Origin: Hymenolepis diminuta
Taxonomy: Eukaryota > Platyhelminthes > Cestoda > Cyclophyllidea > Hymenolepididae
Reading direction: 5' to 3'
DNA: 64,000 nt
NCBI GenBank assembly: GCA_900708905.1
Contig: CAADRB010000027.1
Coordinates: 475,590 to 539,589 of the forward strand
In this document: positions 1-13,016 of the stretch, one piece after another
Position numbering within the stretch: position 1 is the stretch's first letter
Layout: every line of letters starts with the position of its first letter
Notes under the pieces: model-generated
Told to the model about the DNA's origin: nothing
Database searches by the model: none
What the model saw: the letters and a program-made list of their open reading frames with translations, nothing else
Position numbers and translations under genes: made by a program

Positions 1-3000
1 TATGATAGCCGGTAAAAATGTTGTTTACTTTTTACTTATGATAATTTTTTTGCAAAATATGTACCAAAAAATATAAGAAATCACAAAAAATTGCCCATCC
101 TGAAGTATACAGAGGGTTTAATATTATTATGAAGCAAGATTAGGCAAATTTTTTACAAAGATGATCCTGAAGTCATTAAAAGATGGTCAAATTTTTATTG
201 GATTAAAGAGCAATTACACAGCTCAACAACTAGACGCAAAGATACACGTATTCGGTCGTATTGTTTGAATAAGTTATGTAGGACAAATTTATGAGTATGT
301 CTTATCAAACTTGTAATTGCTTAATTATAAATAAAAATTAGTTATGCCTTAATATGTCAAGTTGAAATTTTATAAAGAATTCGCTCTTATTGATTTATTA
401 ATTTCTTTTATTTTTATCAATATTTTCTAAATAATTGCAAATATAAAATTGGTTAATATTTGAGTATTTAATAAATGACCGTTTTGCTTTGATGCATCAA
501 GATAATCAGATACCGCGAGTATAGGGCCTAGATGATGTGCACTAAACCCTTAAATAAATTTTTAATATTAAATCTGCTAAATAAATTTGAATGCAAAATA
601 ACCGAATTTCTCTTATCTTAACTTTTAAAAAATGAATACTACCCTAATCAATGTTTAATTATGCTTTATTATCCCATTTTAATATAATTAAAATCTCAAG
701 AATTCACCTTTGACACAATATTTCTTTACAGAAAACAACTTTTCTGTAATTATTTTCTGCACTTGAATTTTATTTCATAAATCAGTTTGTTGAACAAATA
801 TTCGAAATATTGAATAATTACATGTGCTTATTACCATAGTAAGGAACTCATTACAAAGTTTTGACGTAAGATAACTTTATTTTTATGTAAGAGTAAACTA
901 GTAAATAAATAGATTTATAAAAAAAAATATAAATTTCTTTTAACTTTAGCTCCTTTAAATTAAATTAAGTGAATTCGTTTTGAGTAATGGGGTTTTTTTT
1001 CGGAAAGCTCCAATTTCATTTTGACCAACTGCTATCTTTTATGGTTCCTCATCGATCAACACAGTCACTTATGATCGCCTTTGATGGAAGCAGAAAAGTA
1101 GAATCTGAAATTGTTTTGATAGTAAATTATTTCACAAAGGCGATTTTTCCCTGCCTTCTATTTAACAGACATTCTATCAAATGCCAAAGTGAATAGAAGG
1201 CGATACTTGCAAATCTGACATACGGAAATCCGTAAATAGTAGTAAATGACAGTTTAAGCGATGCTATCATCTGAAAGAATTGATAAAGTTAAAAATGGAG
1301 TAGCCCTGTCTCTGTAGCTGAAATAAGAACGGAACGACTCCTCCATGATAATAACATTAAATTAGCTCGACAACAGTCAGAACTGCATTGACTTTAATAC
1401 TCAAATCTGCATAGATTTATATACATGACTATTAAAGTAAAGCGTTATCATTGTGTAGTTTTGTTGAAATTAATCTTAAAACTGTAGGTTTTGTGACAAT
1501 TACAACATAAGCGTTTAAATAAACATGAAGGAAACATAAGCTCTTGCTTTAATAACTGATTTCAAAAAGTAATGCAGTGATTTCACGAGAATTCGATTCC
1601 TTGAAAAAACGACAAAATGCCACATCTAGACGGTCAAATACACCTAAGCTTGACATAATATCGAAAATTTAAAATTTTGCCGTAAATTTAATCTTCCTTT
1701 GAGAAACAAAACATTTACAGTCATTTTCATAATAATTGAGTGTTGTAAACATGCTTTACACAAAGAAAATTCAAAAATGGTTTTAATTTTCAAAAAAGAA
1801 ATTAATCGGGAAGGAATTAAAATTTAATTGACTCAGTTGGAATACCGGCAGAGATATCGATTTTGTATTTAATAGGAGTTACTTAGAATCAAAAACTTTT
1901 CTCCTTTTAATGCTTAATTAAGGTTGAATTAAAAGAAGATGATGAAATAGACTGCTTAATCCATTACCAGAACTGTCATGGATCACTTGACTTTTCTTTT
2001 CCAAATATTTGAGATATTTAAGCAAATATTCCTTTAAGTTGTCAACTTCTGGTTAGGAATTTGCTAATTTATTTCCTGTAATAAGATCGTGTAAGTGTTT
2101 TACTTCCTGAATTCAACACTTTCACTGACATCTCTAGAGACGGTTTGTAAGAAGACAAACTGACACATTCTGTGAAAATTTGGAAAGTGTTAACTTTGCA
2201 ATTTGATTGCATTGTTCAATTTATTCTCTTAAAATATTAGCATTGATTGACGTGTAAAAATTTTAAATAACTTGCTATTCCCGTTATAGTATGAAATCTA
2301 AATATTCTTTCTTGAATTTTCGAATTCATCTATTATTTTTATTGGCTGGAAGTAATTTCTGACTTTTATTTTAGTAAAAATTGTTTAAAATTTTAACGGC
2401 CGTCAATGAAACAAATAAAATAGGGTATCATTTTGTTTAAATGAATTGAAATTAGAATTGGTTGTTCATTGATAAATATTGTTTAAATCCTTGTACAGCA
2501 ACTAGGATTAATAATTGTGCCCTCTATTTAATCCCATACGTTAAAATTTTTTCACTTGGCATTGTTTATTTTGTTTCCACATTTTCTGTTTAGATAGTTA
2601 TTTTCTGAAACTTTGCTAATTCCAAAGTGTCTTATTTAACAAGTACCAGGTAAACTGCGAGGGGTTTCATCTGCAAAATATTTTATAATTATGTTATCCA
2701 CATAAAATAATATATTTTCAATTATAATCTGAGATTTAATATTTTTACGCATTATAATAATGACAATATTTATATTTAGATCTGTTTGTTGTCTCTTTTG
2801 TATTTGCTGAATAAACTAGTTTATTGAGATCAGTTTTATTTCCCCTAAAATGGGTCATTACCTTTTAAAATTATATATAAAGTAAACTATCATTAATCTT
2901 GTATAAAAATTATTCAATTAAAATTTTGAAGTAATTGTGAAATGTTAAACATAGTTCGACACGTAATTTGACAATCGTCTTGGTCTCCTAATCATGCATC

Positions 3001-4859
3001 ACGCAGATCCTGTTGAAACACAAATGTTAAGACTTTCAGGGGAGATTCTACTTGGGAAAAGAGATATCTAATTTATAAGGATGAGGAAATGATGGGTTAT
3101 TTGCAATTTAGCCGCATATTTGCTATATTCATCCATCTGATATCCCGATATCCAATTTCTGGCCATAAAATGTGTCCACTGACGAAAAATAGCAATGCAT
3201 CTAAATCGAAAATTACTCTAAAAACACCATGAAAATCGTTTTAATGAGTGTGTATTTGGATTAAATTTAAGTTTAATCATTACTAAATAAGATTTTTGCA
3301 ACGTTAGACATCTCGTTTTATCTATACAGAAAATTTGAAAGTAATCTTATTTAAAGGGGTCTGTTGTGCTAATTTGTTGGAAACTTATGAGTTTGAAAGA
3401 CTTCTGCCTCGTTTCCATTTGTAAAAATTGTGCCAAACATTCCACAAAATATGCTAATTTTGTTACTGCTTTCAACCATCGTTCATCTGTCATATCAATA
3501 TGCTTCCTATTAAAAGCCACTGTTAGCTATTTTGTTAAATGGAACAGTGCCAAGAGACTTAAAGAAGCCTGTTTGTCTTCAGTGAAGACTTCTAACTTGC
3601 CAGTGCTGAGGTCTGGGCTCCTGTATATAAATGCATCTATATCGGCAACTCAAATAGTCTACATGCTCCATGAAAAAATATCATTGCTTGATTTGACAGT
3701 CAATGCAGCATTTCAAAATTTTGTGTTTTTTTATAATTTTTCTACCATTGCAAAATCAGTCGCATGAATTCTTTGATTTACATCGAATGTTTCCTGTAAG
3801 TTTAATTGAATTCATCCCTTCTATTCCTCCAACTTGGTTGTTTTCACTTCTTTGCTTCTCATAAAATTGCCTATTTCCATAACTGTACTTTCTCGTTGCT
3901 TATGACCGAGGTAGGACATAATAAAATTAATCTGAGTGCAAACTGACTAATCAAATTACTTACATTCGACAAAACTTTTTCACCAACTCCTTCTTAATCA
4001 ACCTGCAAAGGTAATAAACAGTAGAGTGATTACAATAAGACGCTTTTTAAACACTTATTTACAATTTTAGACTGATTTTAAAGTTCTTCTGCATTGAAGG
4101 CAGACTTTGATTCATATGGAAATAAAATTCAAACAAATGTAAACCTTCAGCAATTATGACAGGCTGTTAATCTTGCGCCCAATTAACCGTCCAAGTTAGC
4201 TTGACAGTACAATATATTCACCACTTAAACTGTCGAACTTCTTTGTTGCCCACATTTCCTTTCTAACAAATATGCCAAGAGTAAAAAATTTCTGGAGGTG
4301 GTTGCTTCATTTTTTATTCGTCAAAGTCTTATAAACTTCTTGCTACCATTTTAGCATTCACGGCAGGTATGTGCATTTGCGAAATTCCTGAGTAGCAAAA
4401 GTATTTCAAATTTAACCTTCCTAGTAAGCTTTATTATTTATTCATCTTAATATAAGTAGTAAATATTGTTAATTATTCTGATAATGAGGAATATCGAGTT
4501 CTCACTTGAAGTCCGCATTAAGCAAGACTGAAAAAAGAAGCTCTGCTACTATTTTTTTGTAATTTAAATAGATGGAAACATATTAATCGGTAGAAGAATT
4601 TTTTATCAGATTGTGTTTAAATTAATCAGCTAAAATTAAGAAATAAATCCAAAAAAATAAAACATGATGATTAACTGAGCTTTTCTATAGCGTTATTTTA
4701 TATTCAAATGGTTTTATCATTTGACATTTAATCGTACCCTCAAGATGGGCTGCAGTTTCGTGTTGAATGTATCGCCATTTCATCTATTTCCCCATTATAT
4801 CAATTAATTGCCCCCTCGACCTCACAATATGTGCGACACAATTCTGTACGTCTAATATA
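1..4859. other. Gene-poor AT-rich stretch, no gene found
   Basis: No exon chain or conserved protein was recognised on either strand. The longest open frame (3366-3767, plus) begins at a non-ATG codon and resembles no family I know. Base composition is strongly AT-rich with many short A and T runs. Ancient, unrecognisable repeat remnants are possible. Confidence 0.5.
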
Positions 4860-6116
4860 ACACACGGGCTGAAAAGTCCCGGGTCTAACAAAGAAAACAC
4901 AGTTTTTGGTTCAAAATTAGCTTTATTCATTAACGTAATCTCCATCAAGAGCAACCCAATCATTCCAGCGTCGCTCTAACATTTCAATACCATTTTTATG
5001 GAACGATTTACCTTTTGCCCCAAAATAGGCCTCCTTTTCAGCGATCACCTCTTCATTCGTGCCAAATTTCTTACCGGCGAGCATTTTTTCAGGTCTGCGA
5101 ACAACCAGTAGTCGCTGGGAGCCAAATCTGGCGAATACGGTGGATGTGGGAGCAATTCAAGGTTCAATTCATGTACTTTTGTCATTGTTTTGATTTACTT
5201 GTGACACGGTGCGTTGTCTTGATGAAACAAAATTTTTCTTTGCCATTGCGGTCGTTTCTTTGCAATTTTGGCCTTCAAGCGCCCCAATAACGCTATACGA
5301 TATTCACTGTTAATGGTATTTCCTTTCTCAAGATAGTCGATAAATACTACACCACGCACATACCAAAATACCGAGGCCATAACCTTTCCAGCCGATTGTT
5401 GTGCTTTCCGGCGCTTTGGACGAGGTTCACCAGTTGCTGTCCACCCAGATGGATCCATGTTTCATCCATTGTCACATATCGACGCAAAAATTCCACCTTG
5501 TTGCGTTTAAACATGGCTAAACACTGCTCAGAATCATCAACACGTTCTCGTTCTCACGGTCAACAGTGAGCAAACGCGGCAATCACTTTGAACGGAGCTT
5601 TCTCATAGTCAAATGCTTATGCAATATAAAGCCAACACGTTCTCTTCATATCTTTACGATGTCAGCTAACCTACGCAACTTCACTTTCGATCATTCAAAA
5701 CGATTTTGTGGATTTTTTAAATGTTTTCTGGTGTTACCACCTCATTTGGAAGTCCACTGCGTTCTGCATCATCGGTGTCTCTACGACCACATTTGAAGTC
5801 AGCAGACCAACATTTTATTGTTGTTTCTGATGGAACAGAGTCCCCATAATACTTTTCAAGCCATTGCTTTGCTTGAACGGTATTTTTTCTCATCAAGAAG
5901 CAGGGTAAAATTGAAACACGAAATTGTTTTTGATCCATTGTTTTGAAAATAATAAAATTAGCGTCACTATTAACACAATAACTCACAAATTAATGAATAG
6001 AATATCATGAAATTTTAGCAGCTGTCTTTTGAAGGTTAGTATTAACTGAAAAAAGGTGACTGTAATAAGACCAGCGCCATCTATGTGTTAGGCCCGGGAC
6101 TTTTCAGCCCATGTGT
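4860..6116 (-). mobile_element. DD34D mariner transposon, near full length, inactive
   Basis: The ends are matching inverted repeats. The left end reads acacacgggctgaaaagtcc and the right end, reverse-complemented, differs from it at few positions over about 28 bp. Both ends are flanked by TA (TATA on each side), the normal mariner target duplication. The element is 1257 bp, the usual mariner size. Between the ends lies a minus-strand transposase reading frame interrupted by stops and frameshifts. No other complete transposon of this type was seen in the window. It lies outside any gene. Confidence 0.93.
4923..5938 (-). pseudogene. Mariner transposase pseudogene (DD34D)
   Basis: This is the decayed transposase of the surrounding mariner element, which would cut and paste DNA at the terminal repeats. 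The start is the ATG at 5938 (MDQKQFRVSILPCFLMRKN), preceding the N-terminal helix-turn-helix region. The first catalytic Asp lies in TMDETW near 5465. A one-base shift follows, and the frame resumes as ...SAGKVMASVFW. The second Asp is in FHQDNAPCH and the third in SPDLAPSD, with exactly 34 residues between them. An in-frame TAA sits a few residues after FHQDNAPCH, and another frameshift follows before AGKKFGTNEEVI. The C-terminus ends in WVALDGDYVNE and a stop at 4923. Sequence style fits the cecropia/irritans type of mariner, the group that includes the source of vertebrate SETMAR. It cannot encode active enzyme. Confidence 0.9.
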
Positions 6117-9100
6117 TATATATTGCTAGGTATACTGTCTTACTGACTTGTTTCCGTTCCACTCAAATTCACTAATGGAAGGGAGGACTTATAAGAACTA
6201 TAAGATAGTTTGTTCATGTCCTTTTGAAAGGACTTCTACTTCGCTGTTATTCTTTTATATTTCACCATCACCACAATGTGACAAAAATTTTTTGAATGTC
6301 AGTTGTACGAATTAATCATTCTTTTAGTAATAATATAAAGCTTACGCAAAAATTTCCACTTCCTGATTGTGTACAACTGGGTGGACTTTTCTTGATCCAA
6401 ATTAGCAAGACCTCTATAGCTTGAATTCGATTAGTATTTTAGTCAAAGCCTGAGATTAAATGCGTATTCTTCAAGCAATCGTAGAAATTGCTTTACAATA
6501 ATCACCAAAGCTTGGTGTTAAAAGAAATTTTTTTATAAAAATAGAGAAAAGCTTAAAGGTAGCCGAAGTTTATTAAGATTACTTCATATGGAAATGGTGC
6601 ATAGTAGCATTTCATTTTACCTCAAGTTTAATTTGGAATTCTGTATTTCTTTGTCTTCAATATTATGCTAACTCTTCACTAATTTCTGATATCCAGATTC
6701 GGAATAATTCATGTTTTTTGACCTCAAAATACTCCGAAATTGTTAAAAAATTAAGTTGACTTGAACATTTTAATTCTTTGCTCCAACAACCAGAATAAAG
6801 ACTAATTGCCTTATTTGGAGATATGCTTATTTTGGACGACTCATTATTTGGGCATTTTTACACGTATCATTTTGGGAGAATACATATATCTACCATGGAA
6901 TTGGTACCTTAATTGATTATCATACAACAGCTTTGTATTGCCAACAAAATATTACTCCTACTAATTACTAACACAAAAAGTTAATGACTGTATCAGCTAT
7001 CATTAAAAATAGACTGCCATTTGTACTACGCACTTCAAGGTCAGTTAAAATATTATTATTTATTAGAGTAACCTTTGCCGTTATATTTTTCGATTTGTTA
7101 TGCCAACATTTTGCCTTCGTTTCTATATTTTCTGTGACAAGATATAGCCCTTAATAACCTGTTCTCCACCTTCAGTTAATAGCATTTTAGGAATTGTGCG
7201 ATGGGCTCTATTTCAAAAATCGGTTTCGAAATATTTTCATCACTGATTTTGACATGTGATAGAGCTTGAGGTCAGTACATTTCTGCCATTTATTAAAGAA
7301 TCTTCTCCCATTTAGCGTTGAGCTAAAGAATTAAACGGTAAATTTGTTATTTCAATAATTTTTAAATAACATTACTGCAACTCTGCTTCAGACTCCATTC
7401 ACTTCATGAATGATAGAAAAGATAACTAATTTAGAATAATGGTAGTGATCTGGACAACTCAAGACAGCTCAGCTTGTCAGTCAGTCTGTCAGTCATGGTT
7501 CACCAACAGTCTTGCGAAAATACCTGTTGCTCGATGATTATATACATATATTACTGATAGTGGCAAATTGAAAATGAAACACTTCTTATGGTGAATTTCA
7601 TTTGTGGCAATAAAGTGGTAATTAATTATTAAAAATTTCATTCATATTTATTAACCAACGTCAATAAACTAAGGACAAAATCCTCCATAAAAAGAATACT
7701 TTTTTAAATATTTTAAAATTATGATAATCATCACCAGAAAAACGGACTTACTTAATCATATGAATTTTTATGCTTATTACCCGCAGTAATAAAAAATCAA
7801 TTTTTAAAAGTGAAAAGCAACTGAAATCGGTTAACATAAAACCCGACAGAGAATTAAAAAGTGTTGAGAGTGAAATCGAAAAATCTAATTTTATTTGATT
7901 TTTGAATTCGAGTTGTATAATATTTACTAGATGAGAAATTCACCTTCAAAATTCAAATTTCATGATTCGTTCTCTGGATTGCTGCAAACACATGCCTACG
8001 ATATTTAGTACTTATTGACTGATATTTAAATCCCGATTATCAGTTTTAACATCTCAATTTATTTTTTTTCTTCTAATAGTTGAGAAGGCAAAGCAATTTG
8101 CATGACATTCCACGGCTTACAGTCTTAAAATGGCAAAGTTTTTATTATTAATTCCCCTGAGCAGAATGGCCAACTGCACAGGTTGATGCAGACGGTGACA
8201 GAATTCGATTCTTCAACCAGGGAGGCTCGTGATGCCACTCTCTACCTGTTAAAGTCTAATTAGCCTCCCAAAATTGGTAGGTTGAACAATTTTCCTAGAT
8301 GTAATTGTAATGTTACACTCAGAGATAAGCATCTATAAACTAGATATCCAGTGGGCTCCGAAAAATGTCCGATTTAAGTGCAATACTATGAATTTTAAAA
8401 TATCCCATTGACGGAAGCTTTCGGATTTCATTTCCAAGCCTTGTGATTGAAATATTTTTATTAAATTTTGATAACACTTTTTGTAATAATAAGCTGAAAA
8501 CATTGGAACGATCACTACTGATTATACCAGGAGCTAAATTGAAATTTTCACCACTCTCTCTCTCTCTCACTAATTAATGTACCTCAATATCTGGTAGTTT
8601 GAAGTAGTATACGGACATTTTGGATATTTCAGTTTTATCAACGAATTCATCAAAATCAATTTTATTTATTTAATTTAGTTTTCACTTTAGTTCACCTTAC
8701 TTCTTTATTTTTCTTTTATTATTTGATTATAATATACATCTCATAGTGACAAATATGCGAAATATAAGCTCTGATGGTTGTAAGAGCGGACTCTGTAATC
8801 TTAGAACGGTTAACGAATATCTTTGGTGTTGCTACAGCACAAAATTAAAAATTATTCATTATTACAATCAATACTTTTGCTATTTTAATTGAAATAGATA
8901 TTACGCGATAACATTTTTTTAAATTTTATTAAACAAACACTGTTTTCATTTTAGCTATCGGCAAATGATGAGTGGATTAATTTTTATTAAATTTATTTCC
9001 GAATTTACAGGATTATAATTTGTTTATTTCAAATCAAGTGGACAAGTTTGAAGTCATAAATGTAGACTCTCTTCTCACCACAATTATATATATCAATCCA

Positions 9101-12100
9101 TTTGAAGCTAGACATTTAACACCCCTAAATTCGAATTTCTGGAAGGTGGTTTTAATCAAAGTCTCCCAGTTATACTTATCTGTTTATTTGGTAATTGAGA
9201 GATCAAGGGAATTGGTGACCTTTGATGCAATGATTCTTTTACCTGCGTTTCGAATTTTGGTTTCGCAAGGCGTGAAAAAGGTTTGTTTTTCTCCTGCAAT
9301 TTGATATAATTGCTACTAGTCCAGAAGCGCGAAGGACGCTTTTTGTCGCCCTTTAAAGTTCTGGCGGTCTAGGGTAATTTATAGTACTTTGGCGCGATCA
9401 AATTAATGGTCTAAACCATTTTTAACCAAGAAACCAAACCTAAATATTAAAAGTTAATTTGTCTTGCATCTATATGACGAACTGAAAGTCGCAATTAGTT
9501 TCTGTGTTAAACTCCTAAAAAAAATTATTGTTTACAAATGCGAAATATTGTAAGGGCAAGCCACCAAGCACGTTGCTACTGAATAATTGGAAGTAAGCCA
9601 AGATGGCAACCCTATTAACCAGTATGGAAGGAACATTTACCAAAACGTAAGATACGCTGAGCCAAAAATCTATGTTGCAGGGTTGAAGGAAGGGTTGTCC
9701 ACTACTTTCTCCTACAACATTGTACAAAATGGCTGCATCCCCCCACTTAAGTACGCATTGTTGTTCTTAGTCTACTTTTTAATGTCTCGTTCTCTTATAG
9801 ATCTCTATACACTGTCTTATTTATATGATATCCTTTTATAAATACTAATTTAGTATCCACTTCCTATAGCCCATTTATCTTTAACTTATTTGGAGCCACG
9901 TACAAAACCGCAGAAGGCCCAAGGGAGAACGCATACACTTTATATTGTATCAAATGCAGCTGATTGGATAGATCAACTGGACGGGGAGATCACGCATACA
10001 CAAGTCGCCGTATCTCAATAGGAACATGTCATATTACCGATACTGAGAGCTTGGATGCCACAGTATCCGCACAGAAATCCAACCAGTACTGGTAAAGTTG
10101 AACTGTTATCAATATCACAACAATGCGCCTATGTCAGAATAGGAATAGCCATTTTGAATAACCAAGAAAAGCAGTCCTTTAAGAAATCTCCCAAAAATGA
10201 TACAGTGATAGCAACTTCAGCTCTGAACGCAGATGACCAAATAAGAAAATGGATATTAAACAATTTCTATTAAGACGTAATTTCAGTTTTAAATTTTGTA
10301 ATCCCATTGCGTTTCCTATGTAATAAGCAGGAATGATCAACCGCGCTGGTTGAACAATCAAACGTAAAGCAAACTTGTATTCCATTCCATGTATGCGTTC
10401 AACAAATAAGCAAAACGAGATAAATGTAAGGTTAAGTCCAGGTAATGATCGTTATGATTAAATGTTAGCGAGATATAATTTGTTTCCCAAGTGTCTCCTC
10501 TGATCTTGTCTACTTTATCAGGTCTATATAAAGATATAAATAAAGCACGACCAACTATTCAGTTTGTCAACAGACACTGAGTATCGCGATCATCAACTCA
10601 TCCAGAAATTCATAGATCAAATCATGAAAATTGACGTATGAAATTATACCCCTCATGGGAAAAAAGACAACACAACGATTTCAGAGTTCAAATATATACG
10701 TACTTCCACTGTATTTACTGACTCATCTCTTGCGGAGCAATTTTGCTATTTCATATGTTAAATGCTGTCATCATAGTTATAACTTTTACATTTTTAAGCA
10801 TTCCCATAGATTATAATAATAAAATACATTAAGTAATCCAGTAGTAATCGCTATTTGTTCATCTGCTAATGAATTTCACTTGTTGTATTATAAAGTTTAT
10901 CGAAGAGAAGACTCCCCATTTCCCTTCCTTGTTCGTAGAATACTACGGGCGTGTAGTACCTTCTATAGTAGGCTATTTACTTTAAAGGCCAAGCATTAAG
11001 AAAGAAATATTTTATGTTAGTGGTGTATAAGGACAGTCTCCAATCAAAATACAACGTCTGTTCCCCGGAAGAGACATGGATGTATAGTAAAGCCATGCTT
11101 GTGTTCGCATCTTTGTTAGAGGGAGTTCTCTCTGGTATTGAATAACCAGGTCTTTGGTGAAGATGAAGAAATATTAAAAATAAAAATAAAAGAATTTATT
11201 TAAATATTTCCCTCCTAAATTTATCAATAAACTATGCAATAATAAGCAATAACAACGACGCTTTAATTGAATTCATAAACTATATTTTGGAATTAATATG
11301 CCTAATTTCGGACAGGAAACACAACTGAATTTGAACTTGGGATAAAATAGTAAATAAACAAAACCGTGTTTATGGTTTATTATGCCAAATCTTTTTACTT
11401 TGTTTGAAGCTGATCAAAATTTGTTCGATTCTTCCTCGTTATAACGGTATCACTATGACCTGGGGGACTTTAGGTTGGCTGGGACGACTTTAAATTGAAC
11501 TGTTCATTAATGAATTAATTCAGGATTGACCTAACTATATGAATTTGGCATTCAAACATTTAAATCGCCGCGGGCCCATTTAAGTTGTCAGCTGAATACG
11601 ACTCACTTGAAATCCTCCACCCCGCCATTTCCTATGTTATTCAGGACGCACGATTTTTCCTACCTTCGCGGGTACGGGTACATTTCTACGTGTTTTGGGG
11701 CCATAAATCGATCAGCAAATTTCCCACTGTTGGCAGTAAATAAGCGTATTTTTCTCATACTCTGCCCGACTTCTACCTCTTGGGTAATACGTGAATAAGT
11801 GTTACAGCTCTAATGATGTTGTAAATTCTCTAAAGTTTTGCTGTTATAATGAAACTTCGCGGGCCTCTCAAATATGTGCAACAAACAGATTACTATAGGT
11901 AAATCAATGAGTAAATTGATAAATTTAGCAGATTTCTGCACTTCACTTGGGGAACAAAACAACTTTTACTGGCAATAATATTATCTTTAGACTATATCAA
12001 ATGCTAAAAGTGAATATGGGAATTTTTTTAAAACTTTGACAAATGAAGGTCGGAAAACTGCAAGGAGTGACGGTTCCAACGATGTTATCACTGAAATTAC

Positions 12101-12635
12101 ATAGAGGATGTAAAGAGCTATATTTAGTTTCGGTAACAAAATACAGGCGCTAAAACATATTTCACTTTAAAATGCAAAGTAGGCATGTTAGATGACACTT
12201 GGCACAATATTTAAAATACGTTAAGCCTAATCTTTACTTGACTATTCAAAAGGGAGGTTCGTCTTCAAACATACAATCAATCACTTGAAAGATTTGGTAA
12301 ATATTTCCATGGAATTCGGAAAAATATATAATAAACAATACAAATATAATTCATTACTACACCGGCAAATACCAGTTGCCGAATCTAAGTTACGATATGT
12401 GTCAAGGCGACGTAGTTTATGGCTATGCCAGAATATCCGGATCTCGAAATCACTCCCACAAATGTATTTTCAGCTTGTTAGGAAGGGACGGATTCATTTT
12501 AGTTAACAATTCTAAATTCGTTATGCTCTCAAATCCTACCATTTTGGAAATAATGAAGTTTGAATGCTACTATTGCAAATCCACATTAGACTTTGGATGT
12601 ACCTCAAATTCAAGACATCTGCTGTAAACGCCCTC
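6117..12635. other. Gene-poor stretch, no gene found
   Basis: No gene was recognised. Short open frames near 9587-9841, 10055-10273 and 12376-12627 have slightly less AT-biased sequence and may be pieces of old repeats, but none matches a known protein family by eye. A SINE-like body segment may lie near 8160-8190. A CT microsatellite is annotated separately. Confidence 0.45.
8553..8569. repeat. CT dinucleotide microsatellite
   Basis: A short run of about seven CT units, the only notable dinucleotide tract in this part of the window. Confidence 0.7.
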
Positions 12636-13016
12636 NNNNNNNNNNNNNNNNNNNNNNNNNNNNNNNNNNNNNNNNNNNNNNNNNNNNNNNNNNNNNNNNN
12701 NNNNNNNNNNNNNNNNNNNNNNNNNNNNNNNNNNNNNNNNNNNNNNNNNNNNNNNNNNNNNNNNNNNNNNNNNNNNNNNNNNNNNNNNNNNNNNNNNNNN
12801 NNNNNNNNNNNNNNNNNNNNNNNNNNNNNNNNNNNNNNNNNNNNNNNNNNNNNNNNNNNNNNNNNNNNNNNNNNNNNNNNNNNNNNNNNNNNNNNNNNNN
12901 NNNNNNNNNNNNNNNNNNNNNNNNNNNNNNNNNNNNNNNNNNNNNNNNNNNNNNNNNNNNNNNNNNNNNNNNNNNNNNNNNNNNNNNNNNNNNNNNNNNN
13001 NNNNNNNNNNNNNNNN
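12636..13016. other. Assembly gap (381 N)
   Basis: A continuous run of N. Open frames spanning it are artefacts. Two isolated N bases follow at 13289 and 13294. The sequence just right of the gap (13,017-13,300) is visibly richer in G and C than its surroundings, so the gap probably falls in a repeat that was hard to assemble. Confidence 0.98.

Noticed and set aside
3366..3767. Longest open frame (133 codons) in the left part, plus strand
   Set aside because: It starts at a non-ATG codon, has no splice signals or recognisable motif, and lies in AT-rich sequence. Its reverse complement also has open stretches, so it may be an old transposon piece, but no family could be named.
8150..8290. Another SINE copy
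   Set aside because: It has one body-like block (gaatggccaactgcacaggt) but no head or end that could be aligned.
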